Source of the DNA: Macrobrachium rosenbergii
Lineage: Eukaryota > Arthropoda > Malacostraca > Decapoda > Palaemonidae
Length of the DNA: 64,000 nucleotides
Reading direction: 5' to 3'
Assembly (NCBI RefSeq): GCF_040412425.1
Contig: NC_089782.1
Location: forward strand, 43,091,322 to 43,155,321
The position numbers and the translations under genes were made by a program. Of the stretch, positions 36,601-48,067 are shown in pieces (positions within the stretch are counted from its first letter, which is position 1; every line of letters begins with the position of its first letter). The notes beneath the pieces are model-generated. The model did no database searches and was not told where the DNA came from. It was given only the letters and a program-made list of their open reading frames with translations.

Positions 36601-36690
36601 CATCACATCTTCTAAAGCCATAGCAAAAAAATGTCTCCAACTCATCATCACACCTTCTAAAGCCATAGCAACAACTGTCTCCTACTCGGC
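33650..36690. repeat. 44-bp core array, about 69 units, two unit types
   Basis: Two versions of the variable half alternate in blocks: type 1 carries ccatagcaacaactgtctcc and type 2 carries ccacagtgacaaatgtctcc. The other half (cgtcatcacatcttctaaag) is shared. A distinctive unit with tagctacaactgcctcc recurs at about 36,051 and 36,400, together with its neighbours, so a segment of about 349 bp (eight units, one shortened) was duplicated as a higher-order unit. Unit count is array length divided by 44. Confidence 0.93.
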
Positions 36691-36749
36691 CCCTCATCTA
36701 AAGCAACACCGTCTCCAACTCATCTACCTGTTTCCTAAGGCAATGACTG

Positions 36750-37340
36750 TTTCCAACTAGTCTACCTATCCCAAAGAGCAACAACTGTTTCCAACTAGTC
36801 CCTTAATCCCAAAAGAGCAACAACTGTTTCCAACTAGTCCCCTAATCCCCTAATAGCAACAACTGTTTCCAACTAGTTCCCCTATCCCTAAAAAGCAACA
36901 ATTGCTTCCAACTAGTCCCCCTATCCCCAATGAGCAACAACTGTTTCCAACTAGTCCCCCTATCCCAAAGGAGCAACAACTGTTTCCAACTAGTCCCCTA
37001 TCCCCAAAGAGCAACAACTTTTTTCCAACTAGTCCCCCTATCCCCAAAGAGCAACAACTGTTTCCAACTAGTCCCCTATCCCCAAAGAGCAACAACTGTT
37101 TCCAACTAGTCCCCCTATCCCCAAAGAGCAACAACTGTTTCCAACTAGTCCCCTATCCCCAAAGAGCAACAACTGTTTCCAACTAGTCTCCCTATCCCCA
37201 GAGAGCAAGAACTCTTTCCAACTAGTCCCCCTATCCCCAAAGAGCAACAACTGTTTCTAGCTAGTCCCCTTATCCCCAAAGAGCAACAACTGTTTCCTAC
37301 TAGTCCTCCTATCCCCACAGAGCAACAACTGTCTCTAACT
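36750..37340. repeat. 39-bp sub-array
   Basis: About fifteen units of gagcaacaactgtttccaac plus tagtccccctatccccaaa (38-39 bp). It shares the gcaacaactgt.tccaac half with the 44-bp array, so it is a diverged branch of the same family with its own homogenisation. Confidence 0.92.
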
Positions 37341-38339
37341 TGTCCCCTTGTTCCCTAAAGCCTTACAACAACAATTGCATCCAATGCATCCCCTCATCTA
37401 AAGCAACAAGCACCTCCAACTCATCCCCATCTCTCCTAGAGCAACAACTGTCTCCCACTAGTCCCCCCAACCCCAAGACTAATAACCTACTCTAAAACAT
37501 AGAATAACTATTATAGTCTCTAACTCGTCCCCCTCATCTCCTAGAGCAACAACTGTCTGCAACTCGTCCCCTCATCCCCCCAAACCAATAATTGCCTGCA
37601 ACTCTTCGCCTCATCCCCAAAATCAACAACTGTCTCCAATTCAGTACCCTTAGCTAAAGTAACAACTGTCGCCAACTCGTTCCCTCACCTCCCAAAGCAA
37701 AAACTGAACTCCACCACTCGACTGCTAATGCAACAACTGTCTTCAATCCCTGTACACCATTACTAATGCAACAACTGTCTCCAATTCAGTACCCTTAGCT
37801 AAAGCTCCAACTGTCTCCAACTCGTCCCCTCACCTCCCAAAGCAAAAACTGCTTAACTCCACCACTCAGCTCCTAATGCAACAACTGTCCTCACTCCCTG
37901 TAAACCACTACTAAAGCAACAACTGTCAAACCAGGCCACTCTAACACCCAACGCAACAACTGACCTTCTCCTTACCGTCATTCGCTATCCAAAACCCCCT
38001 CCTCCATCCACCCCGCCTTCCTCGCCCCAGACGACGACGGCTCGCTATTTCCCCTCTTAACAGTATGCCACCAACTTACTCGCGTGACGCAATTTGATTG
38101 GGTGGCCGGTGGGGCCACGAGATACTAGGGGCACCAACCTAGGGAGTCCTTAAGGAATGGCTAGACCCGTAGAGGATGGTGGGGGAGGGGTAGGGGGTTG
38201 CAAAGGTACGGGCATGCAGGGAGGACCCCACCCTGAAATGACCCATCATCTCCAGAGCAATCTCGTCCTCAATTACTTTTTGGCAATCTCACACACAATC
38301 TCTCATATGACAAGAAGTCAATATAGGGGACAAATTTAC

Positions 38340-38340
<1 letters not shown>

Positions 38341-38412
<72 letters not shown>
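38341..38412. repeat. (CT)n microsatellite
   Basis: About 70 bp of uninterrupted CT. Confidence 0.97.
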
Positions 38413-38413
<1 letters not shown>

Positions 38414-38990
38414 TTTAGATTCTCAACAACGATCTAAAAATAAACAGGGTGGTGATGTTTCATTATGAGGAGCGAATGAAATTTATCGGTCTAGTAGCAA
38501 GCCGAGACCTACTAAGCATTATTACTACAGGTGCTCTGTATCACAAAAACATGATCAGCAAGGAATAATCGTCTGCACTTGAAGAAGAAGAAGAAGAGGA
38601 AGCAAACGTCTGGGAGGGCTGGGAGCTGCAACAACTGAAAGCTCTCCTCTCCCCCGCGAAGAGATAATTCATGGCTCCGTTCGATGGCGGCGATTCACAA
38701 ATCACCAGGGCGGCAATTCACGAGACCGAGACCTCCCCGTTTTACCCTGAAGGCCACAACACAGCCGTGGCGCGCGTGCAGGCGAGCCGAGAGGCGGCTT
38801 TCGCATGCGTATTTCTTAATTAGCCCCGGGGCAGTCAAAACAATTAACCTTAATGGCCGGGCATCCCAAACGCTGTGATTACCCGCGGATGAACAATGAC
38901 TGCGGTGTATGGAGAACGTATCCCTACTTAGTGGGATGGGTTTTCCCATGTCGTCGCCAAGCGTTCGTGAGGCTACACCAACACGACGTT
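38413..38990. other. GC-richer, repeat-free island
   Basis: No simple repeats or dispersed families. It includes a gccccggggc palindrome (38,823-38,832) beside homeodomain-type taattag and caattaa words. Open frames occur on both strands without protein signatures. It could be conserved regulatory DNA; nothing in one sequence can prove that. Confidence 0.3.
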
Positions 38991-40656
38991 CATCTACCCA
39001 TTTGTCTTAGTCGTTTTTCCTTTTGAAAATCATGTAATTCACTAAATAATAGCTTATAGAGGATCGGCAGGCGCACGCGTGCTCGAGTTAATCCGCGTAA
39101 ATGCACGTTACAGACATGTACGTATTAGCTAATTCGATGCGATGATCCGTTAGATCTGGTATGTTACTAAATGACCCAGACGGTCCGTTCGGAATGATTC
39201 ATGGCTTTCGCAGTTAATGCTGAAATTCTTACCTATGATTAACACCAACAATAAAAGTGTTGTAAGAACAGCAGGAACGCAGAATGAAGAACTCAAAGGC
39301 TTCAATAACAGCTAAAAATAACAAATGAAAACACAAAAAACTCGCTACACTATTAGGCTATCTCAGTACAGTACACTGCAATTCTGCTTGGTCAATATTG
39401 TGTGTTAAAATATGTAGAAACATACCCATAACCACAAAATTAGAACAGCAGGAATAATAAATAACACAAAGTAGAGCAAATGAATGCCTATTTAAGACAA
39501 AAATAAGAAAAAAGTCCCAAATTCGTTAAGAAAAAAACACTGGACTTCCAACGCAGTGCAACCCTGCAAGCTGCATGACTGATGACGTACAAATCCCTCG
39601 GTAACTGTAGATTCCCAAGAACATGCTTTGTGCTCTGTCAACACGCCAGCTAAACACTTTCACTTTGTGTTTGGCTGTCTGTGCCTTTTTCAGTATCAAA
39701 AAAATAGAATACGGGGATGAAATGCCATTTTTTTTACGTGGGTTATCCTAAAAGAACGATAGGAATGGGCCTATGAGGGCTAATCTAAAAGAATGATAAA
39801 ATGGGAGACTGACGTACAGTTATTTTTACAATGATTATTATAAAAAAAGATACAAAAAAGTAAATGAAGTTCAAAATTTCACCGTTACAAGGGACATTTT
39901 AAAAGAATAAAATACAGTAATTATCAGCAAGAAATAAAGCCATAAATATAATTCGTTTTTAGGGGGATTTGGCGTAAAGCATACGTTCGAACATATTTTA
40001 AACAGCGCGAGTTAGTGAATCATTAATAAAACTGACTAATGTAATCCTTATAATTTCATTTATATTTTGTAAGGAATCAAGGAATAACAGATTAACCCAC
40101 CTCTACACGAAAGAAAGAAAGGAAGAAAGCAAGAAAGTTATAAAGAAAGGAAGACCACGACAGAAAAAACAAGAGGGGTTCGCAAACTAACCATTAGAGA
40201 AATTCAGAGAAAGAGACCCTGTCTGGTTCTGTTTACAGAGGATTTAAATTCTTGGAAAAGATAACGGAAGGCAACACGGTCATTAGGAAGAACGATTCTA
40301 CCAGCTCGTGCAACAGGGCCACCACTCGATTCTTTCACGACACTGGCACGAAAATTCGATCCCGAATCACGATTTCGTCTAGACTGATTGAGAGGTTACG
40401 TCCTCTGTCGTAGCTTCTAGGAAACAGGGAATTTGCTTACTTTAATCAGGGTTGATGCATAATGCTGCTACGCATGTTTTACCGGATATTAATCAATCGT
40501 AGTCACACACACGCACACACACACTTAAGTAGACAATGAACTCCGGCGCTAGCAGACAAAAGTTCTAGTCTTCCCTCGTGAAAAAAAATAAGTAATAATC
40601 TTACTGATTCTAGGTCCGAATAAAAGAACAGGGTTAAGAGTAATAATATGGCTCCT

Positions 40657-40660
<4 letters not shown>
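38991..40660. other. no recognisable gene
   Basis: AT-rich unique-looking sequence with no supported gene or repeat family. Confidence 0.5.

Positions 40661-40718
<58 letters not shown>
40661..40718. repeat. (GA)n microsatellite
   Basis: About 58 bp of GA. Confidence 0.97.
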
Positions 40719-40720
<2 letters not shown>

Positions 40721-40997
40721 GCAAAACAAAGGCAGAAGTTCCTGTAATCACTGTTGTGTACCCACTATATAGGCATTATAGGAAGAACCCGTCAATTACT
40801 TTACCTTTCTCTGCGCATGTTTCTACCTTATTACTTTTTTCGTGTGTCATACTTTAACCCCGTTTCGTATTTTTCATATTCATCATCATGCAAGGAAGAG
40901 TTTATCTCACTAGAAGCTGAGCGCGATAAATAGTGGGCGAATCACTAATGGATGTTTTTTCATCGTTTTTTTTTACTCTCTCTTCGACTTCGGGTGT

Positions 40998-41268
40998 ATA
41001 GTAGGGATATGTGCCCTCTGAAGAGTTTTGAAAAAAAAAAATGTTCCATTTGACGAGTTTTGAAAAAAAAAAGTTCCCTCGAGTTTTGGAAAAAAAAAAA
41101 AAAGTTCCTTCTGACGAGTTTTTTTTTTTTTTTAAGTTCCCGCTGACGACTTTTGAAATGTTACCCCTGACGAGTTTTGGAAAAAAAAAAATGTTCTCTC
41201 TGACGAGTTTTGAAAAAAAAAAAAAAAGTTCCCTCCGACGAGCTTTGAAAAAAAAAAAAAAAAGTACA
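40998..41268. repeat. tandem repeat with poly-A segment, about 8 units
   Basis: Each unit is gacgagttttg followed by an A run of variable length (about 8-16) and (t)gttccctct. Unit length is about 30-40 bp because the A run varies. One unit has T in place of the A run. Lys/Phe-rich frames here are repeat artefacts. Confidence 0.88.
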
Positions 41269-41811
41269 ACTTGCCTCACAGAGTTAACCCTGGAAAGGTG
41301 ATAAATAGAAGATGGGGTTCACGCCTAGAAAAAAATTTTAAAAAATCAGTTAAACAGATGAAAAACAATGGAAGACAATGGGCATGCGAGGAAAATGGAC
41401 CAAAAATTCATTGAGTAAAATGGGTCCAAGCAGAAAAACGACTGGAAAAGTTCAGCATACAAAAAAATTAGGGTCCGTAAAACATTAAGATCGCTAAGGT
41501 GGGTCGAAGGCGGAATCCCAGTGTTGACAAACGACTCATCGTTATGATGAAATATGGGGTTAGCAAAGTATAGCCGTGAGTTTTGAAGTGACATTAAAAA
41601 AAACAATTTACTTCAGATATTTCCATATGAAACCTAATTTTCAATAGGTTTCAGATGAAAACAAAGAGATATGGCATAATTTTCGACCTGCGCTGCCAAA
41701 CCTCGTTTTCCCCGACACGTGATCAGCATAGGGCATTAAGAAGGTCAGAGGAAACACGACAATAATGACAGCTCTCAGACAAAATCACACTCAAGAGATT
41801 AACATTAAAAG

Positions 41812-41911
41812 AATAGAATACAGAATTTAGTCCAAAGGCCAGTTGCTGGGAACTTTAAGATCATTCAGCGCTGAAAGGGAAATTGACAGTAAGAAGATTT
41901 GAAAGGTGTAA
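41812..41911. repeat. Family A copy 7, truncated
   Basis: Pentamer end agaatagaatacagaattta and the next blocks are present to aaaggtgtaa, where the sequence changes directly into Family B. The other end of Family A is absent on both sides. Confidence 0.88.
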
Positions 41912-42215
41912 TGCTGTATGAAACTCGCAACCACGGCCCATGAAACTCTCCGCCGCGGCCCATGAAACTCAGCCGCGGCCCGGTTGTGGCCTGTGTTGTT
42001 GGTACCTATAGCGGTGCCAGACACACGATCACGGCTAACTTTAACCTTAAATAAAATAAAAACTATTGAGTCTAGAGGGCTGCAATTTGGTATGTTTGAT
42101 GATTGGAGGGTGGACGATCACCATACCAATTTTCAGCCCTCTAGCCTCAGTAGTTTTTAGGACCTGAGGGCGGACAGAAAAATAGCCATCTCAATCATTT
42201 TCTTTTACAGAAAAC
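41912..42215 (-). repeat. Family B multi-hairpin repeat fused to Family A
   Basis: Starts at tgctgtatgaaactcgcaac and runs through the central hairpin (about 42,058-42,160) to the terminal cttttacagaaaactaaaag. The outer two hairpins are missing at the junction with Family A. Confidence 0.88.
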
Positions 42216-42899
42216 TAAAAGCAATAAACCTTGCGTGGCTCCGTCTCTCCTTCTATGCATAGTGTGCACAGTAAAAACTGCAATAAACCAGTAACCATTC
42301 CAGACATGCTACATAACACGGAAGGTAATAGAGAACTCTGAACTCCCATGAAACCATTGGTCAACTGAATGCTTCCCGCTAGCAAAGTAAAAGTAAACTC
42401 TTACGACGTAAACCTAATCGATCTGAATGTTAATTTCAGAAAACATAACTTGCAAGAAAAAATCAAGGTAAATGGACTTTGGTGTCTTGCAACGGTCTTT
42501 AAAACCTAGTAGCCAATGGGACGCTCAGCCCAATGCCCTTACAATGCCCAGGCCCGATGAATGCAAGAAAAGAAGACGGATGAAAGATTATAAAATAGAA
42601 AAAAAACCTCCAGTTCCTAAACTGGCACCACTAAGGAAGCTACTGACCAGAACAGAAACAATGTCAGGGTAATTTGAAATTCCAAGTTTTACGAAGAGCA
42701 AGTCATAAACTGCAAACAATTAGATCAAGGAGAAGTGAAGAAATACGCACTTCAACTGATCGAAAAGCCAAAATAATCTCAAATTCGTTATAGGCTACAA
42801 AAATACTTTGCATTAAATCTGAGGAAAAAATCATTGACAGAAGAGCAGTCGCTGAAAGCTGATGGAGGCCTTTAACATAAAGAGGCTATGAAACTCAAG
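42216..42899. other. no recognisable feature
   Basis: Unique-looking AT-rich DNA. Confidence 0.5.
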
Positions 42900-43272
42900 G
42901 TTAGAATAGAATAGAATAGAATAGAATAGAATATAAGGTTAGAATAGAATAGAATAGAATAGAATAGAACAGAATAGAATACAGAATTTAATCCAAAGGC
43001 CAAGCGCCGGGACTTTTGAGGTCATTCAGCGCTGATAGGGAAATAAAGAGTATAACGGGTTGAAAAGTTTGGATAAACCTCGCAGTTGCACTATGAATCA
43101 ACTGTTAGGAGAGGGTGGAGAGCAAGATGGAAGAGAGAGAATATAAACGGAGGTACAGTAAAAAGAACGAAAGGGGTTGCAGCTAGGGGCCAAAGAGACG
43201 CTCCAAAGAACAAGCAATGCCTACGGTCCATCGCATAAGGCGCACTGACGGCACTACCCCACTACAGGGATG
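42900..43272. repeat. Family A copy 8 with expanded pentamer end
   Basis: The left end is a long (AGAAT)n tract in two blocks (about 42,902-42,982) separated by ataaggtt. The Family A blocks follow to cgcactgacggcactacccc. This is the longest pentamer tract of the family in the window. Confidence 0.93.
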
Positions 43273-43664
43273 AAACTCAAGCTACAAGAAGGAAGGCAGT
43301 GAAACGGACAGATCAAGTTACGTCTGAAGCTGTACTTGAACGGTAGGGGGGGGAAAGGAACCAGGTGGAAATTGACACACTGAGGTGGAGGGAACTGGAT
43401 CACTCAGGTATGAAAAGTGGAGGGGCTTCTCAAAGGGGAGAAAATGGAAGAATGGAGGGTGAGACACCAAGCAGGAGAGAATGAATGAATGAATGAATGA
43501 ATGAATGGGATAGGACTGTGGAACAGTCTCCATGAGGATGTTTTGCAACTGGAACTTCAACAGTTCGTGCGACGATGAAATGCATTACTACCCGAATGCT
43601 ATTCTCCTTGCATTTTAATACAATTTTATCTATTTATTAATTTATTAATTATTAAATTATTATT
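43273..43664. other. no supported gene
   Basis: Unique-looking sequence. A short (GAAT)n run lies at 43,481-43,506. Confidence 0.5.
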
Positions 43665-43777
43665 TTCCCTTTACCTTCTCTTACTTCCGAATGAGCACCA
43701 TGTTCTTTGGAAGTTTGAATTTCAAGTCGATGGTCCCTGTGGGATTGTTCCATATGAATTGGGTTCATCTTCTGAAC

Positions 43778-43856
<79 letters not shown>

Positions 43857-43858
43857 CA
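43665..43858 (-). repeat. (ATT)n-anchored dispersed repeat, copy 2
   Basis: Reverse complement of the repeat at 7,518-7,760, including the attached trinucleotide tract ((AAT)n at 43,776-43,853). A second (AAT)n tract lies at 43,928-43,990. Confidence 0.85.
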
Positions 43859-43928
43859 GGCTGATGAAAAAAAGATAATAAGAAGAACAGAGAGACTCTG
43901 TATAAATTGAATGCCGTGGAAACAGCTC

Positions 43929-43990
<62 letters not shown>

Positions 43991-44370
43991 GGTAGATGGC
44001 TATGAACTAGCGGGATAATGGTGTGCACTAAAGACCTTTTTTAAGGTAAAACATTAACAGTGACTACAATGAATACAAGTTTACATGTCCTTTAAATATT
44101 TACAGACTTAGTACTACAGACAGGCATTACAAATCTTCAATCACCTCTTAATAATCCAACAGCCACAAATTACGTCATCACCAAAAAATTGCAGTACATC
44201 AATCGCTGCCAAATCTTTAACAACATTTAAAGTTAATATTTCAATAACAAAGCAACAATTACACCAAACTAAAACACAACCAATAACAAGAGCAATAATA
44301 ACCACAGGAACGCAGAGACCAAACGTAACATCAAACCTTTTCATTGCAACATCCCAATGCAACTTATAAT

Positions 44371-44715
44371 AATGATACTAAAACGGGTGGGAGGCAGAAA
44401 GGATATAAAGATGGAACTGAATTGAATTGAACTGAATATAGAATTTAGGCCAAAGGCCAAGCACTGGGACCTATGAGGTCATTCGGCGCTGAAACGAAAA
44501 CTGACAGTAAAAGTTTCAAAGGTGTAACAGGAGGAAAACCTCGCAGTTGCACTATGAATCAATTGTTATGGAAGAAAGAGAATATGAAAAGAGGTACAGT
44601 AAAAGGAACGAAAGGGGTTGCAGCTAGGGGCCGAAGGCACGCTGCAAAGAACCTTAAGTAATGCCTACCGTGCACCGCATGAGGTGCACTGACGGCACTA
44701 ACCACCTGCGGGGAA
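44371..44715. repeat. Family A copy 9, near full length
   Basis: Preceded by the same 40-bp actaaaacgggtgggaggca segment as copy 1, then gaattgaattgaactgaat pentamers and all family blocks to gcatgaggtgcactgacggc. Confidence 0.93.
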
Positions 44716-44739
44716 TGTCAGCAGTTCTGTCAGTGTTTA

Positions 44740-44832
44740 GAAGAAGAAGAAGAAGAAGAAGAAGAAGAAGAAGAAGAAGAAGAAGAGGAGGAGGAGGAGG
44801 AGGAGGAGGAGGAGGAGGAGGAGGAGGAGGGG
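44740..44832. repeat. (AAG)n-(AGG)n compound microsatellite
   Basis: About 47 bp of AAG followed directly by about 44 bp of AGG. Confidence 0.97.
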
Positions 44833-45119
44833 AAAAAGCACACTACTGTTGAAACATTGCTCTGGAAAATGAGTTTCCTCCAGGGAAGAAAATGCATCTG
44901 TTTCGCGAGGATTTACTCTTCTCTTTCACTATGGCCTTTAATCTATCGCTTCATCGGCGGCTTTTGCCTTGCCGGTTCCTGCTCTTCTTTACTCGCAGCC
45001 TGCACGCTAGGGCCAAGTTAGCAGGAAACTGTAGAAGAAGTTTCTGTACAGGTGATCTGGGTATGTGTGTATGTATGTTTGTGTGAGCAAGCGTGTGAAG
45101 TGTTTGTGTATATGTGTAT

Positions 45120-45150
45120 GCATGTATGTATGTATGTATACACACACGAC

Positions 45151-45203
<53 letters not shown>

Positions 45204-45251
45204 TATATATATATAATATATATATAAATACAAAGAGATTAAGAGAGAGAT

Positions 45252-45289
<38 letters not shown>

Positions 45290-45290
45290 T
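45120..45290. repeat. (AT)n and (GA)n tracts
   Basis: AT run at about 45,151-45,201 and GA run at about 45,258-45,288. Confidence 0.95.
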
Positions 45291-45717
45291 GTGTTCAAAT
45301 TAAATCTCTACTCCAGATTATACAGATATATACAATTCATTATTACATTCTTTATAAGAAATATTAATTTCTATGAGGACTTAGAATTGCAATAGGACAG
45401 CACGTTAACTCTCCTTATCATTTCCGCTCGATAAATCCCAAGCTTTTCATAATCTTCCACTGAAGCGTCATAAGCGACACGATAGATCCCATAATACTTA
45501 CTGCATCACTAACTTCCCTCTTCAGGATATACGAGAGGGCAAAGATACGGTCGTTTTTGAGATACCAAAGTATTTGACATGAAAAGACAGTTCCCAAGGG
45601 ATAGTTAATGTAAAGGAAGCGACAAAACATCGAAACAAAGTTTTCATAATATTTCGAGTAAGATTACTTCAAATACATCAAGTGCTTTAGAAACTAAACG
45701 GTGACCTCCCAACACAC

Positions 45718-45719
<2 letters not shown>

Positions 45720-45791
<72 letters not shown>
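45720..45791. repeat. (CT)n microsatellite
   Basis: About 72 bp of CT. The interval 45,291-45,719 before it holds nothing I recognise. Confidence 0.97.
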
Positions 45792-45795
<4 letters not shown>

Positions 45796-46047
45796 TCATT
45801 AACAAATTAAAAGCTTTTCTTAAATACAACATAAGATCCATAGCGCTAACTGTAAGTAAAATTGCGCCTCAATCCTTTACAAGAACAAATTCACCTTAAT
45901 TCAAGGTTTAAAAGCTACAAGCTTCATCTAAATTATTCTTCAGTTCATGAAGAATAATTTAAATTAAACGTATTTCTAGTAACCTCCCTACACGTCCCTT
46001 GATTACTGAGGGGAAAATCCCATCCAGGGTAAAAGAAAACAAGTAAA

Positions 46048-46446
46048 AAAATGCGCCGAAGTTTCTTCAGCGCAATCGAGTTTTCTGTACAGCGTATAAA
46101 TCAAGGCCACCGAAAACAGATCTATCTTTCGGTGGTCTCGGTATATTGCTGTATGAGCCGCGGCCCATGAATCTTTAACCACTGCCCGGTGGTGGCCTGT
46201 CCTATACCGTTGCAAGATGCACGATTATGGCTAACTTTAACCTTAAATAAAAACTACTGAGGCCAGAGGGTTGCAATTCGGTATGTTTGATGATTGGAGG
46301 GTGGATGATCAACATACCAATTTGCAGCCCTCTAGCCTCAGCAGTTTTTAAGATCTGAGGGTGGACAGAAAAAGTGCGGACAGAAAAAAAGTGTGGACTG
46401 ACAGACAAAGCCGGCACAACAGTTTTCTTTAACAGAAAACTAAAGG
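46048..46446 (-). repeat. Family B multi-hairpin repeat, most complete copy
   Basis: Left to right, four hairpins: gcgccgaag-tttcttc(a)gcgc (about 46,052-46,073), ccaccgaaa...tttcggtgg (about 46,108-46,136), the central pair ctactgaggccagagggttg with its complement (about 46,254-46,345), and agttttct-ttaac-agaaaact (about 46,421-46,441). A short stretch, agaaaact followed by att(g/gc)(t)gccg, is also shared directly by the two ends when read on the minus strand. About 400 bp in all, with no coding capacity. Confidence 0.92.
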
Positions 46447-46888
46447 AAAAAGACATAAGGAAAATAAAATATACAAAATGTTTAACCAAAGTTCGCACAA
46501 CGATGAAGCGTTGCCCTTATCAAAAAAAGGGGGGTTGGGGGTGGGGGGATCTTTGTTCACCCCTCTCGTAAAAGAAAAAACCTTAATCCTTTATTTGCAA
46601 TAAATAACGAAGGCCGGGAGTTCCCAGCCTGAATGCCTGTGGGGACTCAGAGATTTGTCATGTTTTCTTAAAGAAAAATCCAAATTAGTATAACAAACTG
46701 CAACGTCACTATCTAGTTATAGATTTTTATTTTCAAGAGGAACGCTCCACTGGTTATTAGGTGAACCTCGACTTCTGCTAGCATGGGCTCTTGCTACCAA
46801 GGGCAGCTCATATGAGGTTTCCTTATATATCCCGGCAAAAATACTGGAAAAGTAAATATATACACGACATACAATGCCTGCTCATGCA

Positions 46889-47057
<169 letters not shown>

Positions 47058-47464
47058 CACGTATCTTTCTGCACGGAAAATAATACAAGAAATAAAATAT
47101 ACTAAAAAAAATTAATGGAGTCTGTAATATTCTTGGCACTTTGAATAGTTTTAATACTTTTAGCTCTTATTATTTTAAATAGTCTTAATACTTTTAGCTA
47201 TAATTATCCTCAAGCCAATAAAGAAGATTCAATACGTTCAGTGTCATCTTAATTTTAAAAAATTCGCAATTATAAAAAAAAATTACAACGCTTCTGTAAT
47301 TCGTGAATATTAAAAATTCACTTCATTAAATATACCGGGAGAACTAGACCGCAATTACTATGAATTTAAGCATAACACCAAAAGACGCAAGCAGCAATTA
47401 TCAAGAATTTACCGGCTTTGCATTTGCATGCAATCGGGTCAAACTGGAAACTCCCAGGCATTAC

Positions 47465-47756
47465 ACAGAACAGAATAGAATATGGAATTCAGGCCAAACG
47501 CCAAGCAATGGGGCCTGTGAGGTCATTCAGCGCCGAAAGGGAGAGAATAACGATTTGAAAGGTGTGACGGGAAGAAAACCTCGCAGTTGCACTATGAGTC
47601 AATTGTTAGGAGAGGGTCGAGAGCAGGATGGAGGAAAGAGAATGTCAACGGAGGTACGGTAAAAGGAATGAAAGGGGTTGCAAGCTAGGGGACGGAGGCA
47701 CGCTACCAAGAACCTGAAGTAATGCCTACAGTTCACCGCATGACGGCATTACACAG
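47465..47756. repeat. Family A copy 10
   Basis: Pentamer end cagaacagaatagaatatgg, then family blocks. The last hairpin region is shortened. Confidence 0.9.
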
Positions 47757-47869
47757 GAATTTGGGTTAAAAGCAGAGAAAAGCAGCTATACTTCTCACAA
47801 ATTGCAGATGGCTACTTATAACTTTTAAGTGATCACAGTCTCACAGAAATTAACACATTTTTACATTTT

Positions 47870-47951
47870 TAAATATATATAATATATATATTATAATATA
47901 TATATATATAGTATATGTATATAAATGTACATGTATGTGTATGTATATATA

Positions 47952-48030
<79 letters not shown>
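47870..48030. repeat. (AT)n microsatellite
   Basis: Interrupted AT runs at about 47,872-47,915, then a pure run at about 47,957-48,028. Confidence 0.96.
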
Positions 48031-48034
<4 letters not shown>

Positions 48035-48067
48035 TCAAAATGTACTGATGTAATTTTACATTTATGT

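Larger units (their letters stand above)
33500..37950. repeat. 4.4-kb minisatellite block with homogeneous core
   Basis: Every unit derives from one ancestor: (t)agcaacaactgtctccaac followed by tcgtc..tcatctcctaaag. The left (33,500-33,650) and right (37,341-37,950) edges are heterogeneous in unit length and sequence. The core (33,650-36,690) is nearly uniform at 44 bp, and a second homogenised type of about 39 bp fills 36,750-37,340. Degenerate edges with a homogeneous interior are typical of arrays maintained by unequal exchange. Open frames through it are artefacts of unit length. Confidence 0.95.

Noticed and set aside
33650..36690. Array of regularly spaced direct repeats resembling a CRISPR array
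   Set aside because: The units are contiguous 44-bp repeats with no unique spacers, in a eukaryotic genome context. It is a minisatellite.
36850..37250. Open frames in both directions through the 39-bp array with a repeating LFGDRGLVGNSCC or PTSPPIPKEQQ pattern
   Set aside because: A 39-bp unit is a multiple of three and so keeps any frame open. There is no start context, and frames on both strands are equally long.
40902..41279. Lys/Phe-rich open frames on both strands
   Set aside because: They are produced by the tandem repeat with homopolymer A segments.
44473..44661. A short basic open frame (about 60 codons) that recurs in several Family A copies (24.3, 44.5, 51.6 kb)
   Set aside because: It runs antisense to the inferred direction of the retroposon, is broken in most copies, and its recurrence is explained by shared ancestry of the repeat.
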